Assembly: GCA_951394405.1 (NCBI GenBank)
Contig: OX596334.1
Span: 682,001 to 746,000 of the forward strand
DNA: 64,000 nucleotides
Direction: 5' to 3'
DNA from: Coprinellus micaceus
Taxonomy: Eukaryota; Basidiomycota; Agaricomycetes; Agaricales; Psathyrellaceae
In this document: piece by piece, positions 25,061 through 35,051 of the stretch
Layout: the number at the start of each line of letters is the position of its first letter
Numbering within the stretch: position 1 is the first letter of the stretch
Program-made: the position numbers and the translations under genes
Notes under the pieces: model-generated
Told to the model about the DNA's origin: nothing
Database searches by the model: none
The model's input: the letters and a program-made list of their open reading frames with translations, nothing else

Positions 25061-25599
25061 GGTGCTCCAAACCTGCATGGATGGCTCTAGTGCAATGAAC
25101 TGTGTTATATGTGTAATCAATGTCTTATGAACCCAGTCTACTTGGTCTAGTTCTCCAAGCCTCCATTCATTCATTGTAGGTCAAGCAGTGCTCCTGGGGT
25201 GACAAAATACAGAGTGAATTTGTGCCCAATTCTCAGGTAGATAATAGCCATTGCTATGAGTTCACAGAACTGCAACTCTGATCTGGGGGCTACTCCAGGT
25301 TCACTTTGGACTGATGAAAGCCCCTTCCCTGGTGTTCACCAAATTTTCCTGGCTCAAGAACTCAATAAATGGGGGAGCCTGCTGTGCTTCACAGCATTTA
25401 CAGGATAAGGTAGAATTTATGTGTGATGAGTACTCAATTGACAACAACAAGCAGAAAGTAAGATCACAAAGATCAATGCATGGATCCATGTAGGGGCCTC
25501 ACACACAAGGTGTAGTACACTGCCCAAGGGAGGGCAAAAAAACCGAACATTAGCAATGATAATTTACCCTTGTGTGTGATATTCACACCAAGAATATCA
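25061..25599. other. Intergenic spacer downstream of the NLR gene
   Basis: More AT-rich than the repeat units. It presumably holds the 3' end of the NLR transcript. I see no gene, repeat or mobile element here. Confidence 0.5.
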
Positions 25600-26817
25600 C
25601 TGAGCCATCCGTCTGTGAGGCTGCCGAGAGAAAGTGGAACAGGCGGACAATGCAATACACCAACAGGCAATGAGAAATAAGGCGGGAGTTGACAAAAGCA
25701 GTGAGCTCAGAGGGTATTGCGAGTGTTGAGGAGCCCAATATTCCTGGCCTAGCAAAGAATATCCATTGCCTCCCGAGATTGAGCCAGAGGTCAGGATTCT
25801 GTAGATGACAGATCAATGTCATGTGAGCTGGCGAGTCGCTGCTTCGAGTTGACAAACAATATTTGCAGACGAGAGCACTTTTGAAACCGCGGGAAGAGGC
25901 CGGTACTACCAGGTGGATGGTAGGCATGGGCGGAGCCGAAAGGAGAAGTAAGAGGGGGTGTGGATACAAATTTAGAGCATGCGAAGGCCCCCGAGTACCA
26001 AGGATAGAGCGCTTGGGGGCGGGGGATCGGGGCCGTAGAAATTATGCGAAGGAATTGGCGTGGGGAGAAGGGAGGGAATCGTTTCAGGTGGCGAAGTATG
26101 AACACGAACGTGCAAGGGAACAGCAATTGAAGGCCCCGTCAAACGCTGGATACAAACAAGGCGATTTGCACACAGTACAAAGGGCTTGAGAAAGCGAGGA
26201 TGTGTATCAGGAAGTCACCGGCTTCACATACTTAGCAGGATAGGCAGAGGGACCCACCTGCCCCAACAGCGTCGCCTCTGAAGAGCGTCAACGCTCGTCG
26301 AGAAGCAGGAAGCACAGGTGATTGGACCGACACCGACGCGATGGCCGAGGGCCGAAGATCAAAGCGCGGCATCACCAACCGTCCTCTTTTCTCAACCACG
26401 ACCGCCTCTTTCTCTCTTACTCGTCCCTATCTCGACACCTCCCATGTCGACCTCATTCAGCGCCTCCCCTTCCTCTCTCCCATCAAACCTCGGCTCACCG
26501 TGCTCTCGTCTCCCAACACCGTCTGAATCTTACTTAGACCCTGGCGCCTGCTCCGTCGACCCTGGTGCCCCTCGACTACGCCCTATAGAGACGCTGAGCC
26601 AACGCTCCTCCGTACTCAGAGGCCTCGCGTTCCACCCAGACCAGCCCACCCGCCACCTCCGATTAATGCCAGAAATGCGAAGGCTCCCTCGACTGGAAGA
26701 ACACCAGCCCTGCAGTACGAGGCCGCCATAGCTCAATGAAACGATCGCCTGCTCCCAACCCTCCACCTCAACGCTTCGGTCGTTCTCCCCGAGAACGCTG
26801 CCAAGAGACCATCATCC
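25600..26817. repeat. Large repeat unit, copy B, first segment
   Basis: From 25885 this matches copy A from position 1, at above 90% by eye with many C/T and G/A differences and a small deletion near 26167. The part before 25885 matches the start of copy C (59560-59670), so the unit extends at least 285 bases to the left of where copy A is cut. It is interrupted at 26817 by a MITE. Confidence 0.75.
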
Positions 26818-27543
26818 CACCAGTAGCTGGCGCTTTTTTCCATAAAACCCTTACAGCTGTCTGCTGGGGGTTTTCCAAAATTCACCTTTCTGTCTGAGGG
26901 GCTCCCAAGGGGCTTCCGTCAAAGTGCAATTTGCATAATTTTGCAAAAGCCAGAAATAATTGCGGCTTGGGTGGTGCTTCTCTTCCAAATGTAGCAGGGG
27001 CATCATTTGCGATGTGATCCAATGTGATCAAGTCCAACATAACACTGTATGTTGAGCAAATCAAACAAACCAAAATTCACATTGTGGGCTCTCGAAAACA
27101 TTCTCAAGTGGGCTCAAATAAATTTCATTATTAAAATGTGCATGCCCGGCGTGTGTAATGCCACCGTACATCTGTCAAATCGAGGCCCTTGGGCCGAGCC
27201 TGCGATGAGCGGCAGCAAGGAACCCGGGGGCCCCACATATGTGACTGACGGTCACACATCGGGGGCCACGGGACCCTCCCCGGAGCATCGTGGGGCCCCC
27301 CCGAAGGGAGGGGTGCGATGCGCAGTGGGAGGGGTGCGATGCGCAGTGGGAGGGAGCTACCCATGTGGGAATGTGGGGGCTGTCGCGAATGGAAATCAAA
27401 CTTACATCACATGACCGTTGCCAAGAAATGCGATTATGCATAACGCAAAAAGAAGCCCACACTCCCAGACAGAAAAGTGAATTTTGGAAAACTCGCACCA
27501 GACAGCTGTAAGGAAATTATGGAAAAAAACGCCAGACAGGACT
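26818..27543. mobile_element. hAT-like non-autonomous element (MITE) with 8-bp target duplication
   Basis: A 726-bp insertion into copy B. The 8-bp direct repeat CATCATCC flanks it (26810-26817 and 27544-27551) and occurs once at the empty site in copy A (932-939). The terminal inverted repeats are imperfect and about 80 bases long: CTGGCGCTTTTTTCCATAA inside the left end pairs with the right end, both followed by TTACAGCTGTCTG-type sequence and then TTTTCCAAAATTCAC. The 8-bp duplication and terminal CTGGCG fit hAT elements. No transposase frame is present. The core contains a 22-bp tandem duplication at about 27307-27350. Confidence 0.75.
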
Positions 27544-28615
27544 CATCATCCACCGAATAGTCGAAGACCGCACGTGCCGTTCTACCCAGGCATCGAGACG
27601 AAGGAATGGGAGTGCCTTGCTGGTGAAGTGGTGCGATATCCTGGGTCTCGGGCGCTGGCTGAACGTTGAGGCCCCAGATGGATATTGGGGATAATTGAGG
27701 GTATGTTCCCAACCCACTCTGCCCCCTTCTCCTGCTCCCCTTCGTACGTTGTTTTTACCCTTCGCACTTTCCATTGCCGTCCTTCAACGTCACCCCAATC
27801 TCTTCTACCCTTCGACCCTTTTCGTCCTCCTCCCGCCTTTTTTTTACCCTCCAAAATTCCCGTACCCCACTCGCTGTCGTCCAACCTATTGACACCTCCC
27901 GCACAGGCCACGGTTCCCCAGATTGTTACGCGTCGGCACGGCAACCTCCCCGGATGCATCGCCAGGCCCCACTCTTGTGAACGAGAGGTCCTCCAAGCTT
28001 CCGATCTCCAGGCAGGTCGTACACCTTGATAGCCGTATCCCCTGCCTCGTTGAACCCCTTAAACTTCTTCCTGACGCCAGTGGAAACCGACTTCCCTCCC
28101 CTTCACCCGCACCACCACCCAGTCCACCAAAAACACACTATTCCCACAGGACAACCAACGGAACATATCGAACGTCGCGCAACGCCTTGGGTCAAGTCGG
28201 GCAGACGCGTGCTATTCTCACCCAGAACCCCCGCCGAAAGAGGGCGAACCCACCGCCCTGGCGTTCTCGCGTCCACCATGATATCCATTCAGCTACTGCC
28301 CCCCCTCTTGCTCCTCATATCATCGACCTCCACGGTAGCCCTTCACCAAAGCCTCGGTCGACGACCTTCGATCACCCACAACGGGCGTCCATGTGTTGGC
28401 AGGGCGGCTCGATCGGAAGAGGTGGAGGGGAGGGGGCGTGGCATGGTTCGTCTCGTCGCTTGTCTCCAGTCCATGAGTTGCGAGAGATCGCCCTATGAGA
28501 AGGTGGGACGAGGTCGGCGGGCAGGGACGTTCGAAGGGGCAACAAGAGGGAAGGGGGGAGAGTGAGAGAGGTGAGTTTGTGCGGGCAGTGGAGGGGAGTG
28601 TTGGGAGGGTGTGGG
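27544..28615. repeat. Large repeat unit, copy B, second segment
   Basis: Collinear with copy A from about 932 to 1933. The first 70 bases are almost identical to A, then identity falls to about 75%. It ends at the target duplication GTGGG of the copia insertion; the same GTGGG occurs once in A at 1929-1933 with matching flanks. Confidence 0.7.
27701..27906 (+). other. Intron-like segment 1 (copy B)
   Basis: Counterpart of 1078-1281: GTATGTTCCC at the start, TATTGACACC near the end, and acceptor CCGCACAG. Confidence 0.5.
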
Positions 28616-28998
28616 TGTAGAACGATGCAAGTATGACCCACTGTAAGTGGGGAGAGTTCGATTTTAGATTGAAAGTAAGTAGAGTATACAAGATACGCAC
28701 CTGTAAGTGGGGAGAGTTCGATGGGGACTCACCCACTTACAGTGTGGACTATATACTGTGGAGAACAATAGATAACCTATATGCGGAACAATAAGAAAGA
28801 ACAATAGACGTTCCATAAGTAGAGAACAATAGCAGTGAATGGAGATAAGGTGGAGATAAGAGAACAATAAGTGCGAGTATAATGGGAATAATACAAGGTG
28901 GTTGTTGTTCTCTGTAGAACAATAGAAGATAAGTAAAACATTCGAAATAGAGGTATTCTTTGTAGAGATAGAGTTGACATGAGCATTGTCTTCCAACA
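28616..28998 (-). repeat. 3' LTR of copia copy 1
   Basis: 383 bp, with the same termini as the other three copia LTRs in the window. In element orientation it carries a TATATAG box and, upstream of it, six ATTGTT(C) motifs. Confidence 0.9.
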
Positions 28999-29025
28999 CA
29001 CCCCCTCAATGTAATGTCTCTGTAT

Positions 29026-32000
29026 TTACTCGAGTCCAAGAGCGAGTCGATGACGTTCAACGGCAGGTTTGGGTAAAGGTTTAGTAAATATATCGGCGAT
29101 CATATCGGTAGTAGATAAAAAGTGAACAGTAATGTCGCCTCGCTTGATAGCATCCCGAATCCAATGCATCTTTATATCGATGTGCTTCATTCGGCTGTGG
29201 AGTTCTGGGTTCCGGAGAACCTTGAGTGCGGATTGGTTGTCGACCATGAGTGGTGAGGGAGTAGAGACATCATGACCAAGTTCCTTCAGGAGTGTGCGCA
29301 TCCAGATGATGTCCCTTCCAGCGCTTGACGCAGAGACGTACTCTGCCTCTGTTGAGGAGTCTGCCACCGTCGATTGCTTCTTTGCTGACCAACTAACTGC
29401 TCCTGATCCCATTTTAATGACAAATCCAGATGTGGATCGTCGCGTGTCAAGGCACCCAGCATGATCTGCGTCGCTGTATGCTTGGAAGAGTTCCGAAGAC
29501 ATCTTGCTACCATTGTTACGATAGGTGAGCTTCAGATCTTTGGTTCCCTTGAGGTAACGGAATAGGTGCTTGACTGCTTTCCAATGCATAGGTCCGGGGT
29601 TGGAGTTGTATTGGGCTAGTTTGGCAACAGCGTAGGCGATGTCAGGGCGTGTCGCAATCATAAGGTATATCAGGGCGCCGATGGCATTCATGTATGGGAC
29701 ATTCTTCATCATCTCGTCGTCAGCCTTGTTTGGAATGTACTTGGTGAGGGTAGCACCGCTTCCTGGATCCATTGGAGTTCCTACTGGGTAGCAGTCCTCC
29801 ATCTTGAATCGCGCAAGCATGTCGAGGATGTATTGAGTCTGGGATAGGCGCATGACTCGGTTCTCGCGGTCATAGTCAACCTTGATTCCAAGCAGGTACG
29901 AGGTGGGTCCGAGATCCTTGATCTTGAAGACCTTGGCAAGGGAGTCCTTGAGCCATTGGATCTTTTCTTGGCTTTTCGAGGTTATGGTGATGTCGTCAAC
30001 GAAGACTGGTACAACAATGCGGGTCCCATCCATCTCCCAGACATAGATAGCTGGGTCAGACTTTATTTGGGTGAATCCGATCGCTTCAAGTTCTGATGCT
30101 AGCTTTTGGTACCATAGTCGTCCGCTCTGTTTCAAGCCATATAAACCTTTCTTTAGCCGGCACACCCATCTCCGTCCCTTTGAGTCTGGATTCTTGATCT
30201 CAAACCCTGGCGCTTGCTCCATGTAGACTTCGTATTGCTCCTCAATTGTTCCGTTGAGGTAGGCATTGTCGACGTCGATGGTCTCGATGAAGTGTCCTTC
30301 CATGGCGGCTTGGGCAAAGATCGCGCGGATTGATGTGAGACGAGATGCAGGTGCCCATGTCTGATCGTAGTCTACTCCAGGCATTTGGGAGTATCCCTTG
30401 GCGACAAGTCGAGCCTTGTAGCGGTCGATTGTGCCATCTGCCTTTCGTTTGATGAGGAAGACCCATCGTGATCCGACGACCTTTCGTCCCTCTGGTAGTT
30501 CGACTAGTTCCCAAGTGCCATTGGTGGTTAGGGCGTCAATCTCAACCTGTGCTGCGGTCTGCCAGTGTTCGCCATCTGGTCCTGCGAAGGCTTCCCAGTG
30601 TGTCCGAGGCGCATCTCCTGGACGGCGTGTAGCCGCTCCTAGTGCTTTGTCCTGTGCCATGTAGAATGCCATTTCCATGCCTTGGTCGAGAGTCAGGGTC
30701 TCTTCCAGGGGGACGTGGTATAGACTGATGAGAGAATCAAGTATACTGGTGGCACGTAGTGCATCTTCCATGTCTACAGGTTCGTCGTCAAGGTCAAAGT
30801 CCTCAGCTGCAATGGGTTGTACAGGTTCGTCGTCTTCATCGTCGTCTTCATCCTCATCCTCATCCTCTGTTTCGGGTAGCTGATTGTTTCTCTGTGCACC
30901 CCCTCGATCTGCTACCTGTTCACCCCCTTCACGCCTGGCCACTGGAATTGTACCGCGTCTCCCTTTTCCACTCGCGAGTTGGTAGTCCTTGACGGTCGTT
31001 GCCGTTTTCCGTACGGGCCGGGAGCTTTGTGCTACTAGCGGTGGAGCTTTCGGAACTTTCGCCTTGCGAGGGATTGATTCGCGAGGGGGAGGGGGAGGTG
31101 GCCGGGTGCATTTCTGGGCAGGTGCTGGAGGTGCGACTGGTGCTGGAGGAGGTAGTTCTGGGAACATGGGTCCATCCTCAGCTGGTGCAGGGAGCCCTGG
31201 GAACAAGGCAGGTATTGGTAGCAGCTGTTTTGTTGAGGGAGTAGATGAGGGATCCCGTTTCGTAGGAGTAGGTGGAATTGACGGATGGACAGACGGTTGC
31301 TGTGTGGCTGGCGTCTTAGGCTCAGTTTTAGGAGGTCGCTCGGGAGTCCGAGGTGCTGTTTGGTCTCCATCGTCATCATTGTCGCTCTCGTCTGATCCAT
31401 CATCTGGATGGTCATGGGGAGGCGGTGGTGGCGCGATGGGAGCATGAGGTGGTGCAAGAGGTGGATTCTCTGGTTCGAGATCGGCGTCTGGCCAGATGTC
31501 CCTAATGCCTATAGGCGTGTATGCCTGTTCATTCCCTACGGTTGAGAGACCAGGGAAGGTGCTTTCAGCGAAGATAACATCCCGGGATATGGTGATTTTC
31601 TTCGTCACTGGATTGTAGCATTTCCAGCCTTTGTAGCCTGGTTCAAAGCCGATAAAGACACAAGGCTCCGTGTGTGACTGGAGGTTCTTGCGGTCCTTGC
31701 GCAATACATGGACGTATACGCGGCAGCCAAATACTCGGTGCATGGACAGATCGGGCTTTGCTTTATGCCAGACTTCATAGGAGGTAGTATTCGATAATGT
31801 AGAGGATGGGGTCGCATTCAGGATGTCTGTGTAATAGAGTACAGCTGCACCCCAGAACATCATGGGAAGGCGTGCTTGGTTGAGCATGGCAATGACCCCT
31901 TCAGTTAGCGTGCGATTGAGTCGTTCGCTGACACCGTTCTGTTGAGGTGTGGCTTTAACTGTGTGTTGCCGTGCGATACCAAGTCCCTTGCACCATTGAA

Positions 32001-33852
32001 TGAAGTCGTTCCCCATGTATTCCCCTCCTTTGTCATCACGAAGTTCCTTGACCTTTGTGCCGAGCTTTCGCTCACTCTTGGCAACAAAGTCTTTGAAGGC
32101 TTGGAATGCGTCACTCTTGTGTTTCAGGAGGGCGACCTCCTTGAACCGTGAGTGGTCATCAATGAATGTGATCCAGTATCGATAGCCAATTGGTGTCTGT
32201 ACAGCGAGGGGTCCATGGAGGTCCGAGTGAATCCGTCCAAGGAGCTCTGTTGAGCGATTCGCTGATAGTTTTGGGAATGGATCCCGATGTTGCTTCCCTG
32301 CAATGCAGTGTTCGCAGGTGTCGTTGAGTTCCGTGCCCTCTTTCACCAGGATGCCAGTGGCCAAGTCTTGGCGCATAAGCGTCTCCAGACGATCCTTCCC
32401 AATGTGCCCTAACCTCTGATGTAATAGTTCCTTCTCGATCTTGGAGATGTAGGCTGCCTCTGTTTCCGTGTTTTCGAGCGTTGTCCCATTGAGAGAGCCA
32501 ACAGTTCCGTCGATGGTAGCTGTTAGGAGTAGCTCGCCATTCTTGAAGAAGTCAAGCGAGTCTCCTTCAATTACGACGCGCATTTTGCTCTTCTTAACAA
32601 CGGAGAGGATCGAGAATAGGTTATTGCGAAGTGCGGGAACATATAGTACATCGTTGAATATCACAGTTTGGCCAACCTTTCCGTATATACGAGGCGTGAA
32701 ACGTACTTCCCCCTTTCCTGTAGCCCAGACGATCTCGTTGTTGGCGAGATACACAGCAATTTTCACCGCAACCATGTTACGGATCCACTTGCGATTGGGT
32801 GTCATATGTGAGGTTGCACCTGAGTCTGGGTTCCAGGAAGTATTAGTGGGGTTGTTACGAGCTCGACGGATAAGGGGACTTGCGATGTGGGCAACACTGG
32901 CCATCATGACGCTCTCCTCAGCAGTCGCTGCTGTGGTAGGTGTCTCCGCGATCTTGGCCTTCTGGGAGTTCTGGACGCGGCAGTCCTTGTCCTCATGCGT
33001 GTTCTGCCAACCGTGGACCTTGCACCTGTACTTCGCCTTCTTCTTCGGGGCAGCTGTGGCTACCTGAAGAGCGGCGGACGTCCCCTCAGCAAGCTGAGTG
33101 TTGCGAGCGAGGGAGTCGGCCTTGCGAAGGTGATCGAGGACTTCAAGGGGATTGTCGTCCCCAGTGGAGATGTGGTTGAGCGTATTGCGGAGGATGGTGT
33201 CATCCTTGCCAAGACCAATGGGGATCATGCTGATTGCAAGATCGCGCGCGAGATGAGCAGCCGTGTATCCTTCCTCGAAAGCAGAGGGCGTAAGGAGTTC
33301 ATGTGCTCCCCGACTGGTGGATTGAATCGTCGTTGTTGCTCCGTCCGATGTCGTTTGGGAGGAGATGGTGACGGTCTGTGTTGTCTCTGGAAGGTATTCT
33401 GCTCCTTGCGGGAGGAGCGCAGTGAGACGTGAGGCGTGTGCCATGCAACGCGATCCGAAGTCGGAGTAGGTCTCCTTCTCGAAACCTGAGGACCTCATTC
33501 GAAGTGCCATCATCTCCTGAAGGACACTGATGCGAGAGCCAGAAGTCTTGGGCTGGTAGGTTTCCAAGAGCTTCTCCCAGATAGCAGCGATGTCGGTGAC
33601 TTGGATGCCAGAGAGGACGGTCTCGAGTTGGGAGTGGTCAAGAGTAGACCGGACGTAGCCGATGAGCTTGGAGCGGCGACTGGCATAGTCGGACTTGACC
33701 TTGTCGTCGGCATTGCTCCCAGGTTTTTTCTCTTCCCCAGTGAGGATGCCGTAGGCGTTGAGGTCGAAGGCCTTGTTCTCGACAGTGAACTTCCACTGTT
33801 GCACAGTGTAGGCCGTGAGCATGATGGGCGAGGACGTAGTGGTAGAGTCCAT
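29026..33852 (-). CDS. Copia Gag-Pol polyprotein, intact, 1608 aa
   Basis: A single frame encoding capsid, protease, integrase, reverse transcriptase and RNase H of a Ty1/copia element. Start chosen at the ATG of MDSTTTSSPIML; the frame is open for 35 more codons upstream but has no ATG there. Gag has a cysteine/histidine knuckle around residue 277 (CKVHGWQNTHEDKDC). The protease active site is PDSGATSH, Asp near 343. The integrase HHCC zinc domain starts near 478. The catalytic acidic residues lie in HSDLHGP (about 544), LRDDKGGEY and NGVSERLNRTL. Between integrase and RT lies a proline-rich and then acidic linker. The RT has the copia signature FVDDI near 1285, followed by RNase H with YSDADHAG and ADIFTKPL. 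There are no stops or frameshifts, so it may be active. Gag and Pol share one frame with no recoding site; how their ratio is set is not visible. Confidence 0.95.
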   Translation of the reverse strand: MDSTTTSSPIMLTAYTVQQWKFTVENKAFDLNAYGILTGEEKKPGSNADDKVKSDYASRRSKLIGYVRSTLDHSQLETVLSGIQVTDIAAIWEKLLETYQPKTSGSRISVLQEMMALRMRSSGFEKETYSDFGSRCMAHASRLTALLPQGAEYLPETTQTVTISSQTTSDGATTTIQSTSRGAHELLTPSAFEEGYTAAHLARDLAISMIPIGLGKDDTILRNTLNHISTGDDNPLEVLDHLRKADSLARNTQLAEGTSAALQVATAAPKKKAKYRCKVHGWQNTHEDKDCRVQNSQKAKIAETPTTAATAEESVMMASVAHIASPLIRRARNNPTNTSWNPDSGATSHMTPNRKWIRNMVAVKIAVYLANNEIVWATGKGEVRFTPRIYGKVGQTVIFNDVLYVPALRNNLFSILSVVKKSKMRVVIEGDSLDFFKNGELLLTATIDGTVGSLNGTTLENTETEAAYISKIEKELLHQRLGHIGKDRLETLMRQDLATGILVKEGTELNDTCEHCIAGKQHRDPFPKLSANRSTELLGRIHSDLHGPLAVQTPIGYRYWITFIDDHSRFKEVALLKHKSDAFQAFKDFVAKSERKLGTKVKELRDDKGGEYMGNDFIQWCKGLGIARQHTVKATPQQNGVSERLNRTLTEGVIAMLNQARLPMMFWGAAVLYYTDILNATPSSTLSNTTSYEVWHKAKPDLSMHRVFGCRVYVHVLRKDRKNLQSHTEPCVFIGFEPGYKGWKCYNPVTKKITISRDVIFAESTFPGLSTVGNEQAYTPIGIRDIWPDADLEPENPPLAPPHAPIAPPPPPHDHPDDGSDESDNDDDGDQTAPRTPERPPKTEPKTPATQQPSVHPSIPPTPTKRDPSSTPSTKQLLPIPALFPGLPAPAEDGPMFPELPPPAPVAPPAPAQKCTRPPPPPPRESIPRKAKVPKAPPLVAQSSRPVRKTATTVKDYQLASGKGRRGTIPVARREGGEQVADRGGAQRNNQLPETEDEDEDEDDDEDDEPVQPIAAEDFDLDDEPVDMEDALRATSILDSLISLYHVPLEETLTLDQGMEMAFYMAQDKALGAATRRPGDAPRTHWEAFAGPDGEHWQTAAQVEIDALTTNGTWELVELPEGRKVVGSRWVFLIKRKADGTIDRYKARLVAKGYSQMPGVDYDQTWAPASRLTSIRAIFAQAAMEGHFIETIDVDNAYLNGTIEEQYEVYMEQAPGFEIKNPDSKGRRWVCRLKKGLYGLKQSGRLWYQKLASELEAIGFTQIKSDPAIYVWEMDGTRIVVPVFVDDITITSKSQEKIQWLKDSLAKVFKIKDLGPTSYLLGIKVDYDRENRVMRLSQTQYILDMLARFKMEDCYPVGTPMDPGSGATLTKYIPNKADDEMMKNVPYMNAIGALIYLMIATRPDIAYAVAKLAQYNSNPGPMHWKAVKHLFRYLKGTKDLKLTYRNNGSKMSSELFQAYSDADHAGCLDTRRSTSGFVIKMGSGAVSWSAKKQSTVADSSTEAEYVSASSAGRDIIWMRTLLKELGHDVSTPSPLMVDNQSALKVLRNPELHSRMKHIDIKMHWIRDAIKRGDITVHFLSTTDMIADIFTKPLPKPAVERHRLALGLE

Positions 33853-34428
33853 GATGGTAGGTGATAAAGAATGGGAGAGGATAAAATGATAGGTACGAAA
33901 CGATAAGAGATAGGTGATAGGTAAAGTGCCCGTGATTTTGTAGGTAAAACGGACCAATACGTAGATATCCTAAAAAAGAGTTGAAGTTTTACACTAAGAT
34001 CCGCAGAGGGAACCCCGCTGTCACTTTGAGTACCGGTTACTGAAAGCGTTTGGATGGAGGGAGCGCTACCGTTGCGTCGTTTCCCCAGTCCAACCGAATC
34101 AGGCCTCTCAAAGAAGGATCACTACTCTAATTCCGCAGACGGTAAGCGTCTGTGGACTTCCTGATAGCTTCTTTCCCGTAGTGGGAACGCTTGCCGCGGG
34201 GTAGAAGGTGGTAATGGAAGTTGATATGTACTCCTGAGTATCAGGAGGGGTAATGAAATGTAAGTAGCGAAACGTAAATAGCGAAAGTGAAGATAGTGAA
34301 AATGTGAAGGGAGATAGGCTTCAGGTGGAGATATCACACGAGAAGAGGCCGTAGGCTATGGGCGATCGAGGGGCAGTGGAGCGGTTACCGCGGTGTCTGA
34401 TAACGGATGGCGTGATCAGAGGAGCCCG

Positions 34429-34439
34429 GGGCTCATAAC
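34429..34439 (-). other. Primer-binding site of copia copy 1 (half initiator tRNA-Met)
   Basis: Two bases after the LTR, the element strand reads GTTATGAGCCC. This is complementary to the anticodon stem-loop of initiator tRNA-Met (GGGCUCAUAAC, anticodon CAU). Drosophila copia uses such a half-tRNA primer, rather than the CCA end. Copia copy 2 has the same site at 53540-53550. Confidence 0.75.
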
Positions 34440-34736
34440 TTGTAGAACGATGCAAGTATGACCCACTGTAAGTGGGGAGAGTTCGATTTTAGATTGAAAG
34501 TAAGTAGAGTATACAAGATACGCACCTGTAAGTGGGGAGAGTTCGATGGGGACTCACCCACTTACAGTGTGGACTATATACTGTGGAGAACAATAGATAA
34601 CCTATATGCGGAACAATAAGAAAGAACAATAGACGTTCCATAAGTAGAGAACAATAGCAGTGAATGGAGATAAGGTGGAGATAAGAGAACAATAAGTGCG
34701 AGTATAATGGGAATAATACAAGGTGGTTGTTGTTCT

Positions 34737-34959
34737 TGTTAAAGTATTGGAGTGACCAGGAATCGAACCTGGGACCATCCGTTGACTAGACTGGACGCTC
34801 TACCACTGAGCTACCACCCTATGGATAGACAGTGTGCAGATGTTGATACTATGGGGCCTTAAACATTCCCCATACACAGGCTCGTCACCGTGTGGGATAC
34901 AGTCACATATAGCACTGCACCAATATCAAGTCTAGGCTGTCGATTGACCACTTCCAACA
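34737..34959. mobile_element. 223-bp TGTT...AACA insertion (solo-LTR-like) carrying a tRNA
   Basis: The insertion begins TGTTAAAG and ends TTCCAACA, and is flanked by the 5-bp direct repeat GTTCT (34732-34736 and 34960-34964). The intact LTRs of the same family have GTTCT once, so the boundaries are exact. TG...CA ends and a 5-bp duplication are typical of LTR integration, so this may be a solo LTR or a very small LTR-like element. Most of its first third is a tRNA-like sequence on the minus strand. No second copy was found in this window. An alternative is a tRNA-derived SINE, but it lacks an A-rich tail and SINE-type variable duplications. Confidence 0.65.
34748..34820 (-). tRNA. tRNA-like sequence, possibly tRNA-Thr(AGT) or a pseudogene
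   Basis: 73 nt reading AGGGTGGTAGCTCAGTGGTA at the 5' end. The D arm is GCTC/GAGC and the T arm CCAGG-TTCGATT-CCTGG. The acceptor pairs six of seven with one A-C mismatch at the first pair. Pol III A-box (TAGCTCAGTGG) and B-box (GGTTCGATTCC) are intact. The anticodon arm is imperfect: reading the loop as CTAGTCA gives anticodon AGT, but the stem then needs a bulged A. Position 37 would be C, unusual for a threonine tRNA. The body is clearly tRNA-derived; its identity and function are doubtful. Confidence 0.55.
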
Positions 34960-35051
34960 GTTCTCTGTAGAACAATAGAAGATAAGTAAAACATTCGAAA
35001 TAGAGGTATTCTTTGTAGAGATAGAGTTGACATGAGCATTGTCTTCCAACA

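Larger units (their letters stand above)
28616..35051 (-). mobile_element. Ty1/copia retrotransposon, copy 1, complete
   Basis: The full element lies on the minus strand. Its 383-bp LTRs begin TGTTGGAAG and end TTCTACA in element orientation and look identical apart from a later insertion in the upstream LTR. A 5-bp duplication GTGGG flanks it (28611-28615 and 35052-35056). Order in element orientation is LTR, primer site, about 588-nt leader, one gag-pol frame, polypurine tract (TGAGGGGGTG, minus strand at 28999-29008), LTR. Intact coding, identical LTRs and the target duplication indicate recent insertion. Domain order integrase before reverse transcriptase is diagnostic of Ty1/copia. Confidence 0.95.
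34441..35051 (-). repeat. 5' LTR of copia copy 1, split by an insertion
   Basis: The 383-bp LTR is interrupted by a 223-bp insertion plus a 5-bp duplication (GTTCT), giving 611 bp. The LTR parts look identical to the 3' LTR at 28616-28998. Confidence 0.9.

Noticed and set aside
30677..30883. Serine-rich frames antisense to the copia polyprotein
   Set aside because: They are the antisense of the acidic linker (GAGGAT repeats) and occur equally in both copia copies as shadows.
33853..33957. Upstream start for the copia polyprotein (35 extra codons)
   Set aside because: The extension has no ATG and is leader-like; MDSTTT at 33852 is in good context and is matched in copy 2 at 54127.
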